DNA of 64,000 bases from Corynebacterium glaucum (GTDB lineage Bacteria; Actinomycetota; Actinomycetes; Mycobacteriales; Mycobacteriaceae): NCBI RefSeq assembly GCF_002287505.1, contig NZ_CP019688.1:2282674-2346673 (forward strand), in the 5' to 3' direction. A model generated the notes under the pieces. That model worked only from the letters and a program-made list of their open reading frames with translations, made no database searches and was not told the DNA's origin. The position numbers and the translations under genes are program-made. Positions 26,764 through 35,600 of this stretch are shown in pieces; the first letter of the stretch is position 1; every line of letters starts with the position of its first letter.

Positions 26764-27707
26764 CGCGACTGCTCGCGCGCCGTCTGCCTGTACGCGCTAG
26801 GTGAGATCCCGACGGTGCGAGCGAACGCTTTGGAGAAGGCAGATTCGGAAGAATACGACACCGAAGAACCAACTACTGCGATCGGCTCGTTGGTCTCAAT
26901 CAATCGGGTTTTCGCCACCTCCATGCGCCAGTTCGTCACATACGCTGCCGGTGCCACTCCAACGACCTCGCGAAATCGCTCGATAAACGAGGTGCGTGAC
27001 ATGGCAGAAAGTCTTGCCATGTCTGCGATCGCCCACGGTTTTTCTGGTTCATCGTGAATCGCGTGCAGGACCCGCCCAATCGCAGGATCAGCTAATCCCG
27101 CGATGAGCCCAGGTTCGAAGGAGCTTTCCTCGGAGAGCCATTCTCGAATGATCTGCACCACGATGATGTCGGCCAATCGCACCGCTACGGCCTCCCCGCC
27201 CAACCTGTCTTCGGACAGTTCGTCGGCCAAGAGACCGACCAGCTTCACGACGGACGAATCGTTGTTCAGGTTCATGCCACTCGCAGAGACCACAGGCGGT
27301 AGGGACTGCACGATGTTGTGAACATCTGGAGCGTCAAAGCTCAGCATTCCGCAGAGCAACCGCGTGAATAAGCCGTCGCAACCTACGTTGACGATTGAGT
27401 AGTTCTCGCTGAGATACCTCTGGGGCAATTGATCGACCCGAGGAGCTACCGTTCTATCCGGATTGGCTGCAAGCATGTGCTCCCTTCCGAGCTGAACGAG
27501 AGCAACATCTCCTTCCTGGAGTTGAAGCTTCGGCATGCCGTCTGAGATCAACCAGCATGAGCCCTCGGTGACCACGTGAAAGCTCAGGCATTGGGGATCA
27601 ACGGGCATCTGCAGGCCCCAGTCACCGCGCGCAGTCGTATTGCAGTAGAACACCCCGCTCATACGAAGCTGTCTGAGAAAGTGCGCCACCTCCGGTTTCA
27701 CATGCAT
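26760..27707 (-). CDS. AraC-family transcriptional regulator (cupin_6 N-terminus)
   Basis: 315-aa regulator. The N-terminal half is a cupin-type sensing domain (VTEGSCWLISDGMPKLQLQEGDVALVQLGREHML), and the C-terminal about 100 residues contain two AraC helix-turn-helices (WAIADMARLSAMSRTSFIERFREVVGVAPAAYVTNWRMEVAKTRL ... SESAFSKAFARTVGISPSAYR). It is divergent from the NmrA-like/DUF1772 pair over about 155 bp and likely controls it. Start uncertain: ATG 27707 or ATG 27746. Neither has a clear ribosome site. Codon usage is a little less GC-biased than in alaT. Confidence 0.88.
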   Translation of the reverse strand: MHVKPEVAHFLRQLRMSGVFYCNTTARGDWGLQMPVDPQCLSFHVVTEGSCWLISDGMPKLQLQEGDVALVQLGREHMLAANPDRTVAPRVDQLPQRYLSENYSIVNVGCDGLFTRLLCGMLSFDAPDVHNIVQSLPPVVSASGMNLNNDSSVVKLVGLLADELSEDRLGGEAVAVRLADIIVVQIIREWLSEESSFEPGLIAGLADPAIGRVLHAIHDEPEKPWAIADMARLSAMSRTSFIERFREVVGVAPAAYVTNWRMEVAKTRLIETNEPIAVVGSSVSYSSESAFSKAFARTVGISPSAYRQTAREQSR

Positions 27708-27862
27708 AGAACGATGATCGCACTCTCTGAGCTGTGGGTTCCACATACCCGAACGATCGGCAAAGAAAGATGAACTGACGGGCCTACTGGCGGTCGCTGG
27801 CGATTCCTACGGTGAATTGAGCCAGTCCCCGTAACCATCCCTACTCCACGAAAGAGGCCCCG

Positions 27863-28732
27863 ATGTTTGTCATTTCTGGTTCGACGGGACGCGTTGGATC
27901 CAACGTTGTCGCCGAACTTCTCAAGCACGATCAACCCGTTCGAGCTCTCGCTAGATCAGAAGAAGCCCTGAAAACTTGGTCAGCACAAGGCGCAGAGACA
28001 GTCGCTGTTGACCTGCTCGACAGCGCAAAACTGACAGGGGCACTGAAAGGTGCGGAGGGATTCTTCGCGTTGCTCCCATTCCATTTCGGTGCAGAAGACC
28101 TCGACGGATACGCAGATGCAGTCATCGCATCCGTGTGCACTGCGGTTGAATCCGCGAACGTCCCTCACGTCGTCATGCTCTCGTCGGGAGGCGCCCAACT
28201 CGAGCATTCAACGGGCCCAATCACAGGACTACACCGAATGGAGCAGGCGCTCCTGTCCGCTACTCCCCTGGTCACCGCCCTTCGACCGGGGCACTTTCAG
28301 GAGAAGCTTCAGGACGTGTTGCCGGTAGTACTCGAAGAGGGGGTTTACCCCGTTTTCGGCGCAGCGGATGAGCCGAAGCCGATGGTAGCGACCAAGGATA
28401 TCGGTGTCTTCGCTGCGCGTAATCTGATGATCCCTCCCGCGTCTTCGGAGCCAGTTGACATCATCGGTCCGAGCTACACCGAACGGGACGTGGCCGGTGT
28501 GATTGCGGAGCAGCTTCACGAAGAAGTGGCGGTCATTGAGATCCCCGAGGAGGCGTGGGAGGCCGAACTTGAACGGGCTGGCTTTTCGACCGGTGTCGCC
28601 CACAGCCTTGCCCAGATGTACCGGGCGGACAGCGATGGCTTGCTCGCACCCTGCGCCTCGAAATCGATCTCGGCCACGACGGCGCTGCCTGAGACGGTTG
28701 GCACCGTTCTTCAAAAGTGGAAGGACGCGTAG
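27863..28732 (+). CDS. NmrA-like NAD(P)-binding oxidoreductase/sensor
   Basis: 289-aa atypical short-chain dehydrogenase of the NmrA/HSCARG group. N-terminal VISGSTGRVGSNVVAELLKH gives the dinucleotide glycine motif (residues 4-11), followed by VRALARSEEALKTWSAQGAETVAVDLLDS. Members lack the SDR Tyr-Lys pair and act as redox sensors or reductases. ATG follows AGAGG. The stop TAG is directly abutted by the ATG of the DUF1772 gene. The pair is frequently seen behind an AraC regulator, as here. Confidence 0.87.
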   Translation: MFVISGSTGRVGSNVVAELLKHDQPVRALARSEEALKTWSAQGAETVAVDLLDSAKLTGALKGAEGFFALLPFHFGAEDLDGYADAVIASVCTAVESANVPHVVMLSSGGAQLEHSTGPITGLHRMEQALLSATPLVTALRPGHFQEKLQDVLPVVLEEGVYPVFGAADEPKPMVATKDIGVFAARNLMIPPASSEPVDIIGPSYTERDVAGVIAEQLHEEVAVIEIPEEAWEAELERAGFSTGVAHSLAQMYRADSDGLLAPCASKSISATTALPETVGTVLQKWKDA

Positions 28733-29203
28733 ATGAATCTTCCCGTCGTCACCGGTGCAGTGGCGCTTTGCGCAACCGTCACCGGCGGGCTGCTCAGCGG
28801 CCTGTACTTTGCATTCGATGTCAGTACTCGAAAGAGCTTCGCGTACTTACCCGATGATCAATACGTCGAGGTCTTCGCAGGCATCAACCAGGCGATCCTC
28901 AACCCCCGTTTCCTGTCAGTTTTCGCGCTTGCACCGCTGGCCTCGGTGTTACTGGCCATCCTCGTCCCGACCAGATGGACGCTTCTCGCTGCAACAGCCT
29001 CTCTCGTCGCACTAGGTATCACCGTTGCCGGGAACGTCCCACTGAACAACTACCTTGACAATGCGCTCAGAAGCCAGGTTGCGGTGTCCGAGATACGCGC
29101 GAACTTTGAGTCCCGGTGGAACTCGCTCAACGCAGCCAGATGCTTAGCGCAGACGGTCGCTGTTGGAGCGACGCTGCTCTCTGCGCTGAACACGAAGGGA
29201 TGA
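28733..29203 (+). CDS. DUF1772 (anthrone-oxygenase-like) membrane protein
   Basis: 156 aa with four TM segments (about 5-28, 52-75, 83-100, 132-152). DUF1772 features include the central NQAILNPRFL and the conserved GNVPLNNYLD and FESRWNSLNAAR near the C-terminus. The family is related to fungal anthrone oxygenase and usually pairs with NmrA-type reductases, which suggests a small-molecule redox or detoxification role. Zero-base spacing to the upstream gene shows coupling. Confidence 0.87.
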   Translation: MNLPVVTGAVALCATVTGGLLSGLYFAFDVSTRKSFAYLPDDQYVEVFAGINQAILNPRFLSVFALAPLASVLLAILVPTRWTLLAATASLVALGITVAGNVPLNNYLDNALRSQVAVSEIRANFESRWNSLNAARCLAQTVAVGATLLSALNTKG

Positions 29204-29210
29204 AATCCCC

Positions 29211-30539
29211 TTACAGGCTGCGCCCCAAAGCACGAATCTCCCAGCCTGCGGACTGCCACGCGTCGACGGGCAGGACGTTGCGGCCGTCGATAATGCGCTG
29301 CTCTGCGACCAGCTCGGCAGCGTGCTTCGGGTCGAGCTCCTTGAACTCGGCCCACTCGGTGGCGAGGATGACAAGTTCCGCGCCGCGGAGTGCATCGTCG
29401 AGCGAGGTTGCGTAATCCAGCGTCGGGAAGACCTTCTTCGCGTTCTCCATCGCCTGCGGGTCGAAGATGCGTACCGAAGCGCCGGCGAGGGACAGCTGGC
29501 CCGCCACCGCAAGTGCCGGCGAATCGCGGACGTCATCGGAGTTCGGTTTGAATGCCGCTCCGAGGACGGTGATGCGCTTGCCGATGAGGCTGCCCAGCAT
29601 CTCCCGGGAGAGGTCCACGATCCGCTGGCGACGGCGCATGTTGATCGCGTCCACCTCGCGGAGGAAAGTCAAGGCTTGGTCAGCACCGACCTCACCGGCG
29701 CGCGCCATGAACGCGCGGATGTCCTTCGGCAGGCAGCCACCGCCAAAACCGAGACCGGCTCCGAGGAACTTGCGGCCAATGCGGTCGTCGTAGCCAATGG
29801 CATCGGCGAGCTGGGTGACGTCGGCCCCCACGATCTCGCAAACTTCCGAGACGGCGTTGATGAAGGAAATTTTGGTGGCCAAGAAGGCGTTTGCAGAGAC
29901 CTTGACCAGCTCGGCTGTCTGCAGATCCGTGACGATGAACGGGGTCTCGTTCTCAAGTGCTTGGGCGTAGACTTCGCGAGCCGCCTGCTCAGCGTTGGTG
30001 TCCTTGCCGCGCACGCCAACTACGATGCGGTCCGGCTCGATGGTGTCCTTCACCGCGTAGCCCTCGCGCAAGAACTCGGGGTTCCACGCGATTTCTACGC
30101 TCGCTTTGTTGCCAGCCTCGGCCGCGAGCTCGTCGGCACGCTCCTGCAGCGCGGCTGCGGTGCCAACCGGCACAGTCGATTTACCAAAGATGATGTGATT
30201 GCCCTCGAGCTTGGGCACGAGGTCCTCGATCACGGCCTCGACGTAGCGGGTATCGGCAGCGTAGGATCCGCGCTGCTGCGGGGTGCCAACACCGATGAAG
30301 TGGACGTTGGCAAACTCCGCGACGCGCTCGTAGTCGGTGGTGAAGTCGAGGCGGCCGGCCTCAAGATTGCGCTCAAGCACCTCGGGCAGACCCGGCTCGT
30401 AGAACGGCACGCGGCCGTTCTTCAGCGCTTCGATTTTTGCCTCGTCCACATCCACGCCGAGCACTTCGTGTCCCAGTTCAGCCATGCAGGCTGCGTGGGT
30501 GGCACCGAGGTAACCCGTTCCAATCACCGTCATACGCAT
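29211..30539 (-). CDS. udgA: UDP-glucose 6-dehydrogenase
   Basis: 442-aa NAD+-dependent enzyme making UDP-glucuronate from UDP-glucose, a precursor for envelope glycans. N-terminal Rossmann motif VIGTGYLGATHA (residues 5-16), catalytic Cys in GFGGGCLPKDIR (about residue 260), LGAAFKPNSDDVRDSPAL, and EWAEFKELD near the C-terminus are all diagnostic. It ends 7 bp from the DUF1772 stop (convergent). A second in-frame ATG at 30533 is a possible start. Confidence 0.93.
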   Translation of the reverse strand: MRMTVIGTGYLGATHAACMAELGHEVLGVDVDEAKIEALKNGRVPFYEPGLPEVLERNLEAGRLDFTTDYERVAEFANVHFIGVGTPQQRGSYAADTRYVEAVIEDLVPKLEGNHIIFGKSTVPVGTAAALQERADELAAEAGNKASVEIAWNPEFLREGYAVKDTIEPDRIVVGVRGKDTNAEQAAREVYAQALENETPFIVTDLQTAELVKVSANAFLATKISFINAVSEVCEIVGADVTQLADAIGYDDRIGRKFLGAGLGFGGGCLPKDIRAFMARAGEVGADQALTFLREVDAINMRRRQRIVDLSREMLGSLIGKRITVLGAAFKPNSDDVRDSPALAVAGQLSLAGASVRIFDPQAMENAKKVFPTLDYATSLDDALRGAELVILATEWAEFKELDPKHAAELVAEQRIIDGRNVLPVDAWQSAGWEIRALGRSL

Positions 30540-30579
30540 AAGTCACCATTATGCCGATGATCGAACGGGCGCGCGCCGT

Positions 30580-30930
30580 CTAGTTGATCTGATCCTTGTC
30601 GTTGTCGCTTGCACCGCTTGCGGCGGCGTCGCCGCCCTCGGTGGGACGGATGCCGTCGTTCCAACCGGCGTTCGGGTTGTGGCCTTCGCCCTCGTCGACG
30701 GTGCGCACTGCCGGGTTGGTGCCATCTGCGCGGGTCACGTCCGGATCGGAGAAGTCCTTGTCGGCGTCCTCATCGTGGGCCCCGTGGTTGTGGCCGCACT
30801 GGCAGCTGCTCGGCTCGCAGCCGCAGGAGTGCATGCCTTCGGCCTTCTTCGCGTGGTGGCCACAACCGCAGCCGCCCTTGGCGTGCTTATCGCCAGCAGC
30901 AGAAATGTGAAGCTCGTTCGGGTTAGTCAT
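30580..30930 (-). CDS. Cys/His-rich small protein, probable metal binder
   Basis: 116 aa. Residues 18-50 contain GGCGCGHHAKKAEGMHSCGCEPSSCQCGHNHGAHDED, seven Cys and five or so His in about 30 residues, arranged in CxC and CxxxCxC spacing suited to Zn, Cu or Ni binding. The remainder is acidic, disordered and ends in NDKDQIN. The ATG 30930 is chosen because CGAAAGG is 8 bases upstream. No signal peptide. I do not recognise a named family; a metal store or chaperone is inference. Confidence 0.78.
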   Translation of the reverse strand: MTNPNELHISAAGDKHAKGGCGCGHHAKKAEGMHSCGCEPSSCQCGHNHGAHDEDADKDFSDPDVTRADGTNPAVRTVDEGEGHNPNAGWNDGIRPTEGGDAAASGASDNDKDQIN

Positions 30931-30944
30931 GGGGAACACCTTTC

Positions 30945-30961
30945 GTCGTCAAGCGAAACTG
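30945..30961 (+). repeat. Copy of dispersed motif in 5' leader of Cys-rich gene
   Basis: GTCGTCAAGC followed by GAAACTGCC sits between the ribosome site of the Cys-rich gene and the dcd stop. Core is perfect and the flank is a one-mismatch fit to RAWWGCYC. Confidence 0.6.
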
Positions 30962-30975
30962 CCTTGACCCCCACG

Positions 30976-31539
30976 CTACCGAAAGTTGAGGTAGGCCTTC
31001 GACGGTGTTGGCCCGCGCTGACCCTGATACTTCGAGCCAAGCTGCGACGAGCCGTAAGGAGTTTCTGCCGCCGAAGTCATGGCGAACAGTGCGAGCTGGC
31101 CCACCTTCATGCCCGGCCACAGTGTGATCGGGAGGTTGGCCACATTCGACAGCTCCAGGGTGATGTGCCCGGAGAAACCCGGATCGATAAATCCTGCGGT
31201 GGAGTGCGTGAGCAGGCCGAGACGGCCGAGCGAGGACTTGCCTTCAAGGCGACCCGCGAGGTCAGCGGGCAGCGTGAACCGCTCCAGCGTTGCAGCAAGG
31301 ACGAATTCGCCGGGGTGGAGGACGAAGGATTCGTCCTCGGGCACCTCGACGAGCTCGGTGAGATCCGGCATCTCCAGCTTCGGATCGATGTGGGTGTACT
31401 TCGAGTTTTTGAACACGCGGAAGAGGTTGTCCATCCGCACGTCGATCGAGCTCGGCTGGATCAGAGATGCATCGAACGGGTCGATGCCGAGGCGGCCGGA
31501 GTCAATCGCGTCGCGGATGTCATGATCAGAGAGCAGCAC
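30976..31539 (-). CDS. dcd: dCTP deaminase
   Basis: 187-aa enzyme deaminating dCTP to dUTP (some actinobacterial members also cleave to dUMP). [22 protein letters not shown] at the N-terminus, [34 protein letters not shown] with the catalytic Glu of the trimer active site, and the C-terminal [13 protein letters not shown] are all conserved. I chose GTG 31539 because the family begins MLLSD; the frame is open to ATG 31560, which would add seven residues. Upstream, divergently, is the tRNA-Gly. Confidence 0.94.
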   Translation of the reverse strand: MLLSDHDIRDAIDSGRLGIDPFDASLIQPSSIDVRMDNLFRVFKNSKYTHIDPKLEMPDLTELVEVPEDESFVLHPGEFVLAATLERFTLPADLAGRLEGKSSLGRLGLLTHSTAGFIDPGFSGHITLELSNVANLPITLWPGMKVGQLALFAMTSAAETPYGSSQLGSKYQGQRGPTPSKAYLNFR

Positions 31540-31615
31540 AGTTGTGATTGTAACTGCCACTTTTTGGGCTCCGGTGGCGCGGTGCTAGAGTGAGCCAAAG
31601 GTCCGCGTGACCAGT

Positions 31616-31686
31616 GCCGGCGTAGTTTAGTGGTAGAACATCAGCTTCCCAAGCTGAGAGTGCGAGTTCGATTCTCGTCGCCGGCT
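31616..31686 (+). tRNA. tRNA-Gly (anticodon CCC)
   Basis: A 71-nt cloverleaf can be folded: acceptor GCCGGCG / CGCCGGC, D-arm TAGTTTAGTGGTAGAAC, anticodon stem TCAGC / GCTGA with loop TTCCCAA (anticodon CCC), variable GAGTG, and T-arm CGAG-TTCGATT-CTCG. Discriminator base T at 31686; CCA is not encoded. The codon read is GGG. Confidence 0.96.
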
Positions 31687-32255
31687 CAAATTTTCTTCGC
31701 AGTGCAGTCACTCAGGGGGTGCAGGGACACGCTGTTCATCTCGTAGCTTTGGTGGCCATGCTCGTTGCGTTTCAATGGCCCTTTAAGGAGCTTCCAGTCC
31801 GGGAGGTACTCGATCGCGCGGCTGCAGCGTTCGGGGTCATGGTTATAGACGGTCAGCTTCCCATCGGGAGTGGCGAAGGTGAGCTTCTTTCCCTCCACGC
31901 TGATCAGAGTGACCGGCACCTTCTCGCCGGGCTCGCGGAATGAGCGCAGAGCGGGCACCCAGTGCGGTTTGTGCCCCGGCGAAAGACTTTGGCATTCGTC
32001 CTTGTCCACCACCCTGCGTGGAGCAGGAGGAGCCGGGAACTCCCATTCTTCGCCGTCCGCCGTTCGCACCGCATTCCGCGCCGCGGAAAATTCAAACGGC
32101 TTGTTCAGAGTGCACACGTAAAACACCGCCGAGATGAGTGATGGCAGCTCCCTCACAACCGTGGCTCCTGCCGCACTGAATGTCACGGTGGTGTCGGCGA
32201 CGTTGATGAGCGTCGCTGGCACCCAGTCGTCGGGCATGAACATGTCATCAGACAT
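31686..32255 (-). CDS. Hypothetical soluble protein with duplicated half-domain
   Basis: 189 aa, no TM or signal peptide. Two similar halves can be seen: VPATLINVADTTVTFSAAGATVVRELP (12-38) and VPVTLISVEGKKLTFATPDGKLTVYNHDP (112-140), each a VxVTLIxVxxxxxTF pattern, suggesting a repeated beta domain of unknown role. Its stop codon overlaps the last base of the tRNA-Gly on the opposite strand. I do not recognise a family. The start follows AAGGAG at good spacing. Confidence 0.7.
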   Translation of the reverse strand: MSDDMFMPDDWVPATLINVADTTVTFSAAGATVVRELPSLISAVFYVCTLNKPFEFSAARNAVRTADGEEWEFPAPPAPRRVVDKDECQSLSPGHKPHWVPALRSFREPGEKVPVTLISVEGKKLTFATPDGKLTVYNHDPERCSRAIEYLPDWKLLKGPLKRNEHGHQSYEMNSVSLHPLSDCTAKKI

Positions 32256-32431
32256 GTGTTCTCCTTATGGAATTCGCACTTCCGGTGCGCAGGTTTGCAA
32301 GTCACCGGCCGATCTTCTCCCGGGGGCACCGTGCGCGAATCGCGCGGTTGCCAGTCGACGTGCCGGGAGGCATTCGTCGAGCTTCTGGATCGTGGAAGCG
32401 AGAATAACAGACCGCTTGGTCTAGCGCAACC

Positions 32432-32449
32432 GTCGTCAAGCAAAATGCT
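32432..32449 (+). repeat. Intergenic copy of dispersed motif upstream of lipase
   Basis: GTCGTCAAGC followed by AAAATGCTC fits the extended consensus closely and ends 4 bases before the lipase start codon, so it lies where the ribosome site should be. Confidence 0.65.
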
Positions 32450-32453
32450 CTGT

Positions 32454-33275
32454 ATGAGACTTGTGATTGCCCTGCTGTGGCTGGTCGGCGCCTCGCTGGG
32501 GCTCAAGCGGCGCCCCGCCTCGCCGTTCAACGACCCGGATTTTGTGCCCGCGCACGAGACTCCGGTGCTGTACGTACACGGGATCAATAGCCGGACGATG
32601 GCGTTTCGGCAGAACGCGGAGCACCTGCGCGACCACGGGTTTTGGGTGTGGGGCTACGACTACGGCGACATGATTGCGCCGGGGTTCTTCGGCATCGGCG
32701 ACCTAGACGAGATTGTCGGAGACGTTGCAGAAAACGTCGACCACGTGCTGGCCGAGACGGGCGCTGAGCAGGTGGACATTGTGGCGCACTCGCAAGGCGG
32801 ACTGATGGTGAAGCTTTACATCGGCGACGGAGGGGCGGACAAGGTGCGGCGCGTCGTGGCGCTCGGCGGCAACTTCCACGGCACCGACTTTCACGGCCGA
32901 GTGAGCTGGCTGCATCCGCTGCTCACGCGCTGGCCGTGGCTGGGCATGCTGTTTGCCACCCGCGGCGCTTCGCAGCAACTCGCAGGTTCGCCGTGGTCCA
33001 CCGAGCGCTCGAACGTGCCGGACACCGATCCGCGCGTCATGTACACCTCGCTGTACTCGCCGGCGGATACGGTGGTCACCCCGACTTCAGCATCGGAGCT
33101 TTTGCCTATCGACGGCGCAGACGTAGCGAACATCAACGTCGCCGATTTCTACGACGGCTACGCACCTTTGCACCCGCTGATGCCGCGCGATCCTCTCTTG
33201 GCGGAGTTGACCCGGTGGGGCCTGGAGCGGGCTCCCGGTGAGCACGAGCCGCCGGAATCAGCCGCCCGCGCGTAG
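32454..33275 (+). CDS. Secreted/anchored alpha/beta-hydrolase (triacylglycerol lipase-like)
   Basis: 273-aa hydrolase. Hydrophobic N-terminus MRLVIALLWLVGASLG could be a signal peptide or membrane anchor. Core motifs: VLYVHGINS (oxyanion region), nucleophile elbow AHSQGGL (Ser about residue 118), a likely catalytic Asp in SLYSPADTVV, and His in YAPLHPLMPRDP. Resembles class-2 lipase/esterase family (LipA/EstA-type) of actinobacteria. Start chosen at ATG 32454 for the signal sequence; the upstream open frame to 32256 is not family-like. Confidence 0.85.
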   Translation: MRLVIALLWLVGASLGLKRRPASPFNDPDFVPAHETPVLYVHGINSRTMAFRQNAEHLRDHGFWVWGYDYGDMIAPGFFGIGDLDEIVGDVAENVDHVLAETGAEQVDIVAHSQGGLMVKLYIGDGGADKVRRVVALGGNFHGTDFHGRVSWLHPLLTRWPWLGMLFATRGASQQLAGSPWSTERSNVPDTDPRVMYTSLYSPADTVVTPTSASELLPIDGADVANINVADFYDGYAPLHPLMPRDPLLAELTRWGLERAPGEHEPPESAARA

Positions 33276-33284
33276 CCTGACGGC

Positions 33285-33795
33285 ATGATCTCTTTCATCA
33301 TTCTTGGAGGCACGAGCGACCTGGCGATGCGGCTGCTGCTGCCAGGACTTGGCGAGTACATCGCAGCCAGCGGCGCGGAGATGGAAGTCATCGGCTCCGG
33401 GCGTCAGGACGTGGACGATTACCAGACACAGGTCGATGATGCTGTGCAGGCCAATGTGGATCAGGACCTGCGCGTGCCCGCCACCTACCTTGCCGGGTGT
33501 CGACCCGGCCCGCGAGACGGAAACCCTGGTGCAGCTCGAGATCGCTTCGTCGCTGCCAGGTTGGGAGCGCACCCGCATCCTGCTGCGCACCGGCAAGGGG
33601 TTCCGGCGGGACCGGAAGGAAGTCATGGGCATTTCGCTTTTCGACGGCCCGTTGTCCCCGTACGGCGCAGTAATCCAAGCCCTCGCCCGCCGCGATCACA
33701 CCGCCTTCGTCCCGGAGGGTGCGCCGCAGCTCGGCTGGCGCATCATGGACGCGCTTGCCGACGAAATGGCGAACGCCCCACTGGACGAGTACTAA
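33285..33795 (+). pseudogene. Remnant of glucose-6-phosphate-dehydrogenase-like gene (internal deletion plus frameshift)
   Basis: The first 70 codons (33285 to about 33495) read MISFIILGGTSDLAMRLLLPGL..., the NADP-binding N-terminus of the G6PD family (cf. FGGTGDLAxRKLLPAL). The frame then passes into another reading frame (+1), which reads GVDPARETETLVQLEIASSLPGWERTRILLRTGKG and ends with AFVPEGAPQLGWRIMDALADEM. Those match C-terminal G6PD blocks (DxxRxTETFxAL, LRTGK, WRIVD). About 300 central codons, including the catalytic RIDHYLGKE region, are missing. A single out-of-frame deletion near 33495 explains both defects. A dispersed-motif copy lies at 33636. Confidence 0.82.
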
Positions 33796-33798
33796 CTG

Positions 33799-35556
33799 TT
33801 ACTCGCCTTCCGGCGGTTCCGGTGCAGGTGCTGGACCGGAATCGCCACCATCGCCGCAGCGGACGATCGGCTGCGGGCTGTACACCGTGGTCTGGGTTTC
33901 GCGCTTGATTTCGTTGCCACTCAGGTCACTGATGATGCGGGTGTCGGACGTGGTGAAGCCCGGGATGCCCGAAGACGGGATACAGCTCGACCCGGTGACC
34001 ACCTGTTCCTGGGGAGAAGTGTGCGCCCAGCGACCGCCGTTGACGGATTCGACGTTCACCGTCTTCACGCCCATGAGGTTGACGGTGACCTCTCCCCCAC
34101 CGACCGAGGTCTCGATCTTCACCGGGTGCGGCGAATCGTTGCGGAACTGCAGGTCGATCGCACCCTCGTAGACCGTCGCCTCGCGCCCTGCCGGGTAGCG
34201 GGAGATGTAGTACGAGTGCGCGGTGTGCGCGATGTCCGTCATGCCGGCGAAGTAAGACGCGTTGTAGAGCGTGGTCGCGAATTGCGAGATGCCGCCGCCG
34301 ACCGCGGTGTCCGCGCGGCCGTTCAGGATGATGCCGGACTCCACGTACCCCTGTGCGGCGCCGCGCGGACCGGTGTGGCCGTTCAGCGAGAAGGTCTCAC
34401 CCGGGTTCACGATCGCACCGTTGACCGCCCGGGCGACGATGCCGATGTTAGTGCCGGAAGCACCCGAGTATCCGCCCGTGGTGAAGGAACCTACCACCTG
34501 GTCGAAGGTCGCGTTCTGCGCCATATCCGTGGTGAAGTTCGCAGGTTCCTCCTTGTAGGTGGCCTCCCAGTCTCGCGGGGAGTCTCCGAGGAGGCGGTCT
34601 TCGAAACGCTCCAGTGTCTTGCCCCAGTCGACCACGATGCCGTCGACCGACGGCTCCACCCCGCCGCTGGCAAGGACCCGGGCGTTTTGCTTCTCGGTTT
34701 CGGTTTCTTTGAGCTGCTCAGCGAAAATCGCCTCCGCCGCCTCGGGATGGACCAGTGGTGTTATCTTGCCGTCCACCACGGGGAACTCCACGATCTCGCC
34801 GAGTCGCTCCTGCGGAATGGACGCCGCCACTTCGCCCTCGCCGTCGCCGTGCCGCTTGCCGCGGACCGTCAGGGGACCGTCTAGGGCTGAACGAACCGGG
34901 CCTTGCATGGCATCCTTCAACACGCTTTCATCAATCGCGGGGGTCAGCGTCTCAAGCTTGGTGATCTCCACACCCTCAGGCCGCAGCCACTGACCGGTCA
35001 CGTATTCGCGAAGCACCTCGTTAGTCACGTCCTGGCCGTTCTCGGGCGCGTGTTCGACTGCGCGGCCGTTTTCGACTGCAATCGAGCCGTCGATGGGCTC
35101 CACCCGAAGTTCACCGTTCACGCGGTCGATCTCGGGCGCGAACCGCGCCTCATCCACGGTGGTCACCACGTCGACCTCACGGGTGGAGATCAGGTTGCGC
35201 AGTCGAATGAACGGGTTCATCGGTTCCACCCCGGCAGCCTCTACTGTGGCTGGCCAGTCCACCGCAAGGCCTGCCGCCTCCGGCACCAGCGTCGAACGCT
35301 GGCTCCCTGCGCGAATCTCCACTGCGTTCTTCTCAACGCCGCCAAGCTCCTGCTCGAGCTTGGCCTCCGCCTCAGCCGGACTCATCCCCCCGATAGCCAC
35401 GCCGCCAACCTCAGTCCCGCGAGGCACATTGCCTCGGTTAAACGCCAGGTCGGCTACGTAGATGGCAAGGAGCACCGCAAGCGCGCCCAGCACCACGCCG
35501 AGCGCGATCTTGCCGCCGCGCCCTAAGCGCTGCGTTGTCGCATTTACCGTACTCAC
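33799..35556 (-). CDS. VanW family protein with PG-binding_4 repeats
   Basis: 585-aa membrane-anchored protein. A single TM segment near residues 15-35 (IALGVVLGALAVLLAIYVADLAF) is followed by two putative peptidoglycan-binding-4 repeats starting at NVPRGTEVGGVAIGGMSPAEAEAKLE. The VanW domain lies at about residues 345-500 with GIVARAVNGAIVNPGETFSLNGHTGPRGAAQGYVESGIILNGR and GGGISQFATTLYNASYFAGM. The extracellular C-terminus ends in Pro/Glu. The VanW domain's biochemical role is unknown; it is a cell-envelope protein. Confidence 0.9.
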   Translation of the reverse strand: MSTVNATTQRLGRGGKIALGVVLGALAVLLAIYVADLAFNRGNVPRGTEVGGVAIGGMSPAEAEAKLEQELGGVEKNAVEIRAGSQRSTLVPEAAGLAVDWPATVEAAGVEPMNPFIRLRNLISTREVDVVTTVDEARFAPEIDRVNGELRVEPIDGSIAVENGRAVEHAPENGQDVTNEVLREYVTGQWLRPEGVEITKLETLTPAIDESVLKDAMQGPVRSALDGPLTVRGKRHGDGEGEVAASIPQERLGEIVEFPVVDGKITPLVHPEAAEAIFAEQLKETETEKQNARVLASGGVEPSVDGIVVDWGKTLERFEDRLLGDSPRDWEATYKEEPANFTTDMAQNATFDQVVGSFTTGGYSGASGTNIGIVARAVNGAIVNPGETFSLNGHTGPRGAAQGYVESGIILNGRADTAVGGGISQFATTLYNASYFAGMTDIAHTAHSYYISRYPAGREATVYEGAIDLQFRNDSPHPVKIETSVGGGEVTVNLMGVKTVNVESVNGGRWAHTSPQEQVVTGSSCIPSSGIPGFTTSDTRIISDLSGNEIKRETQTTVYSPQPIVRCGDGGDSGPAPAPEPPEGE

Positions 35557-35600
35557 CCATATCAGGGTAATCGAGAGCCGTTCGATTTACTGTGTTCGCG

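Noticed and set aside
33285..33908. 207-codon single frame as an intact gene
   Set aside because: The second half in this frame loses all G6PD character, while the neighbouring frame shows it, so the region is a frameshifted remnant.
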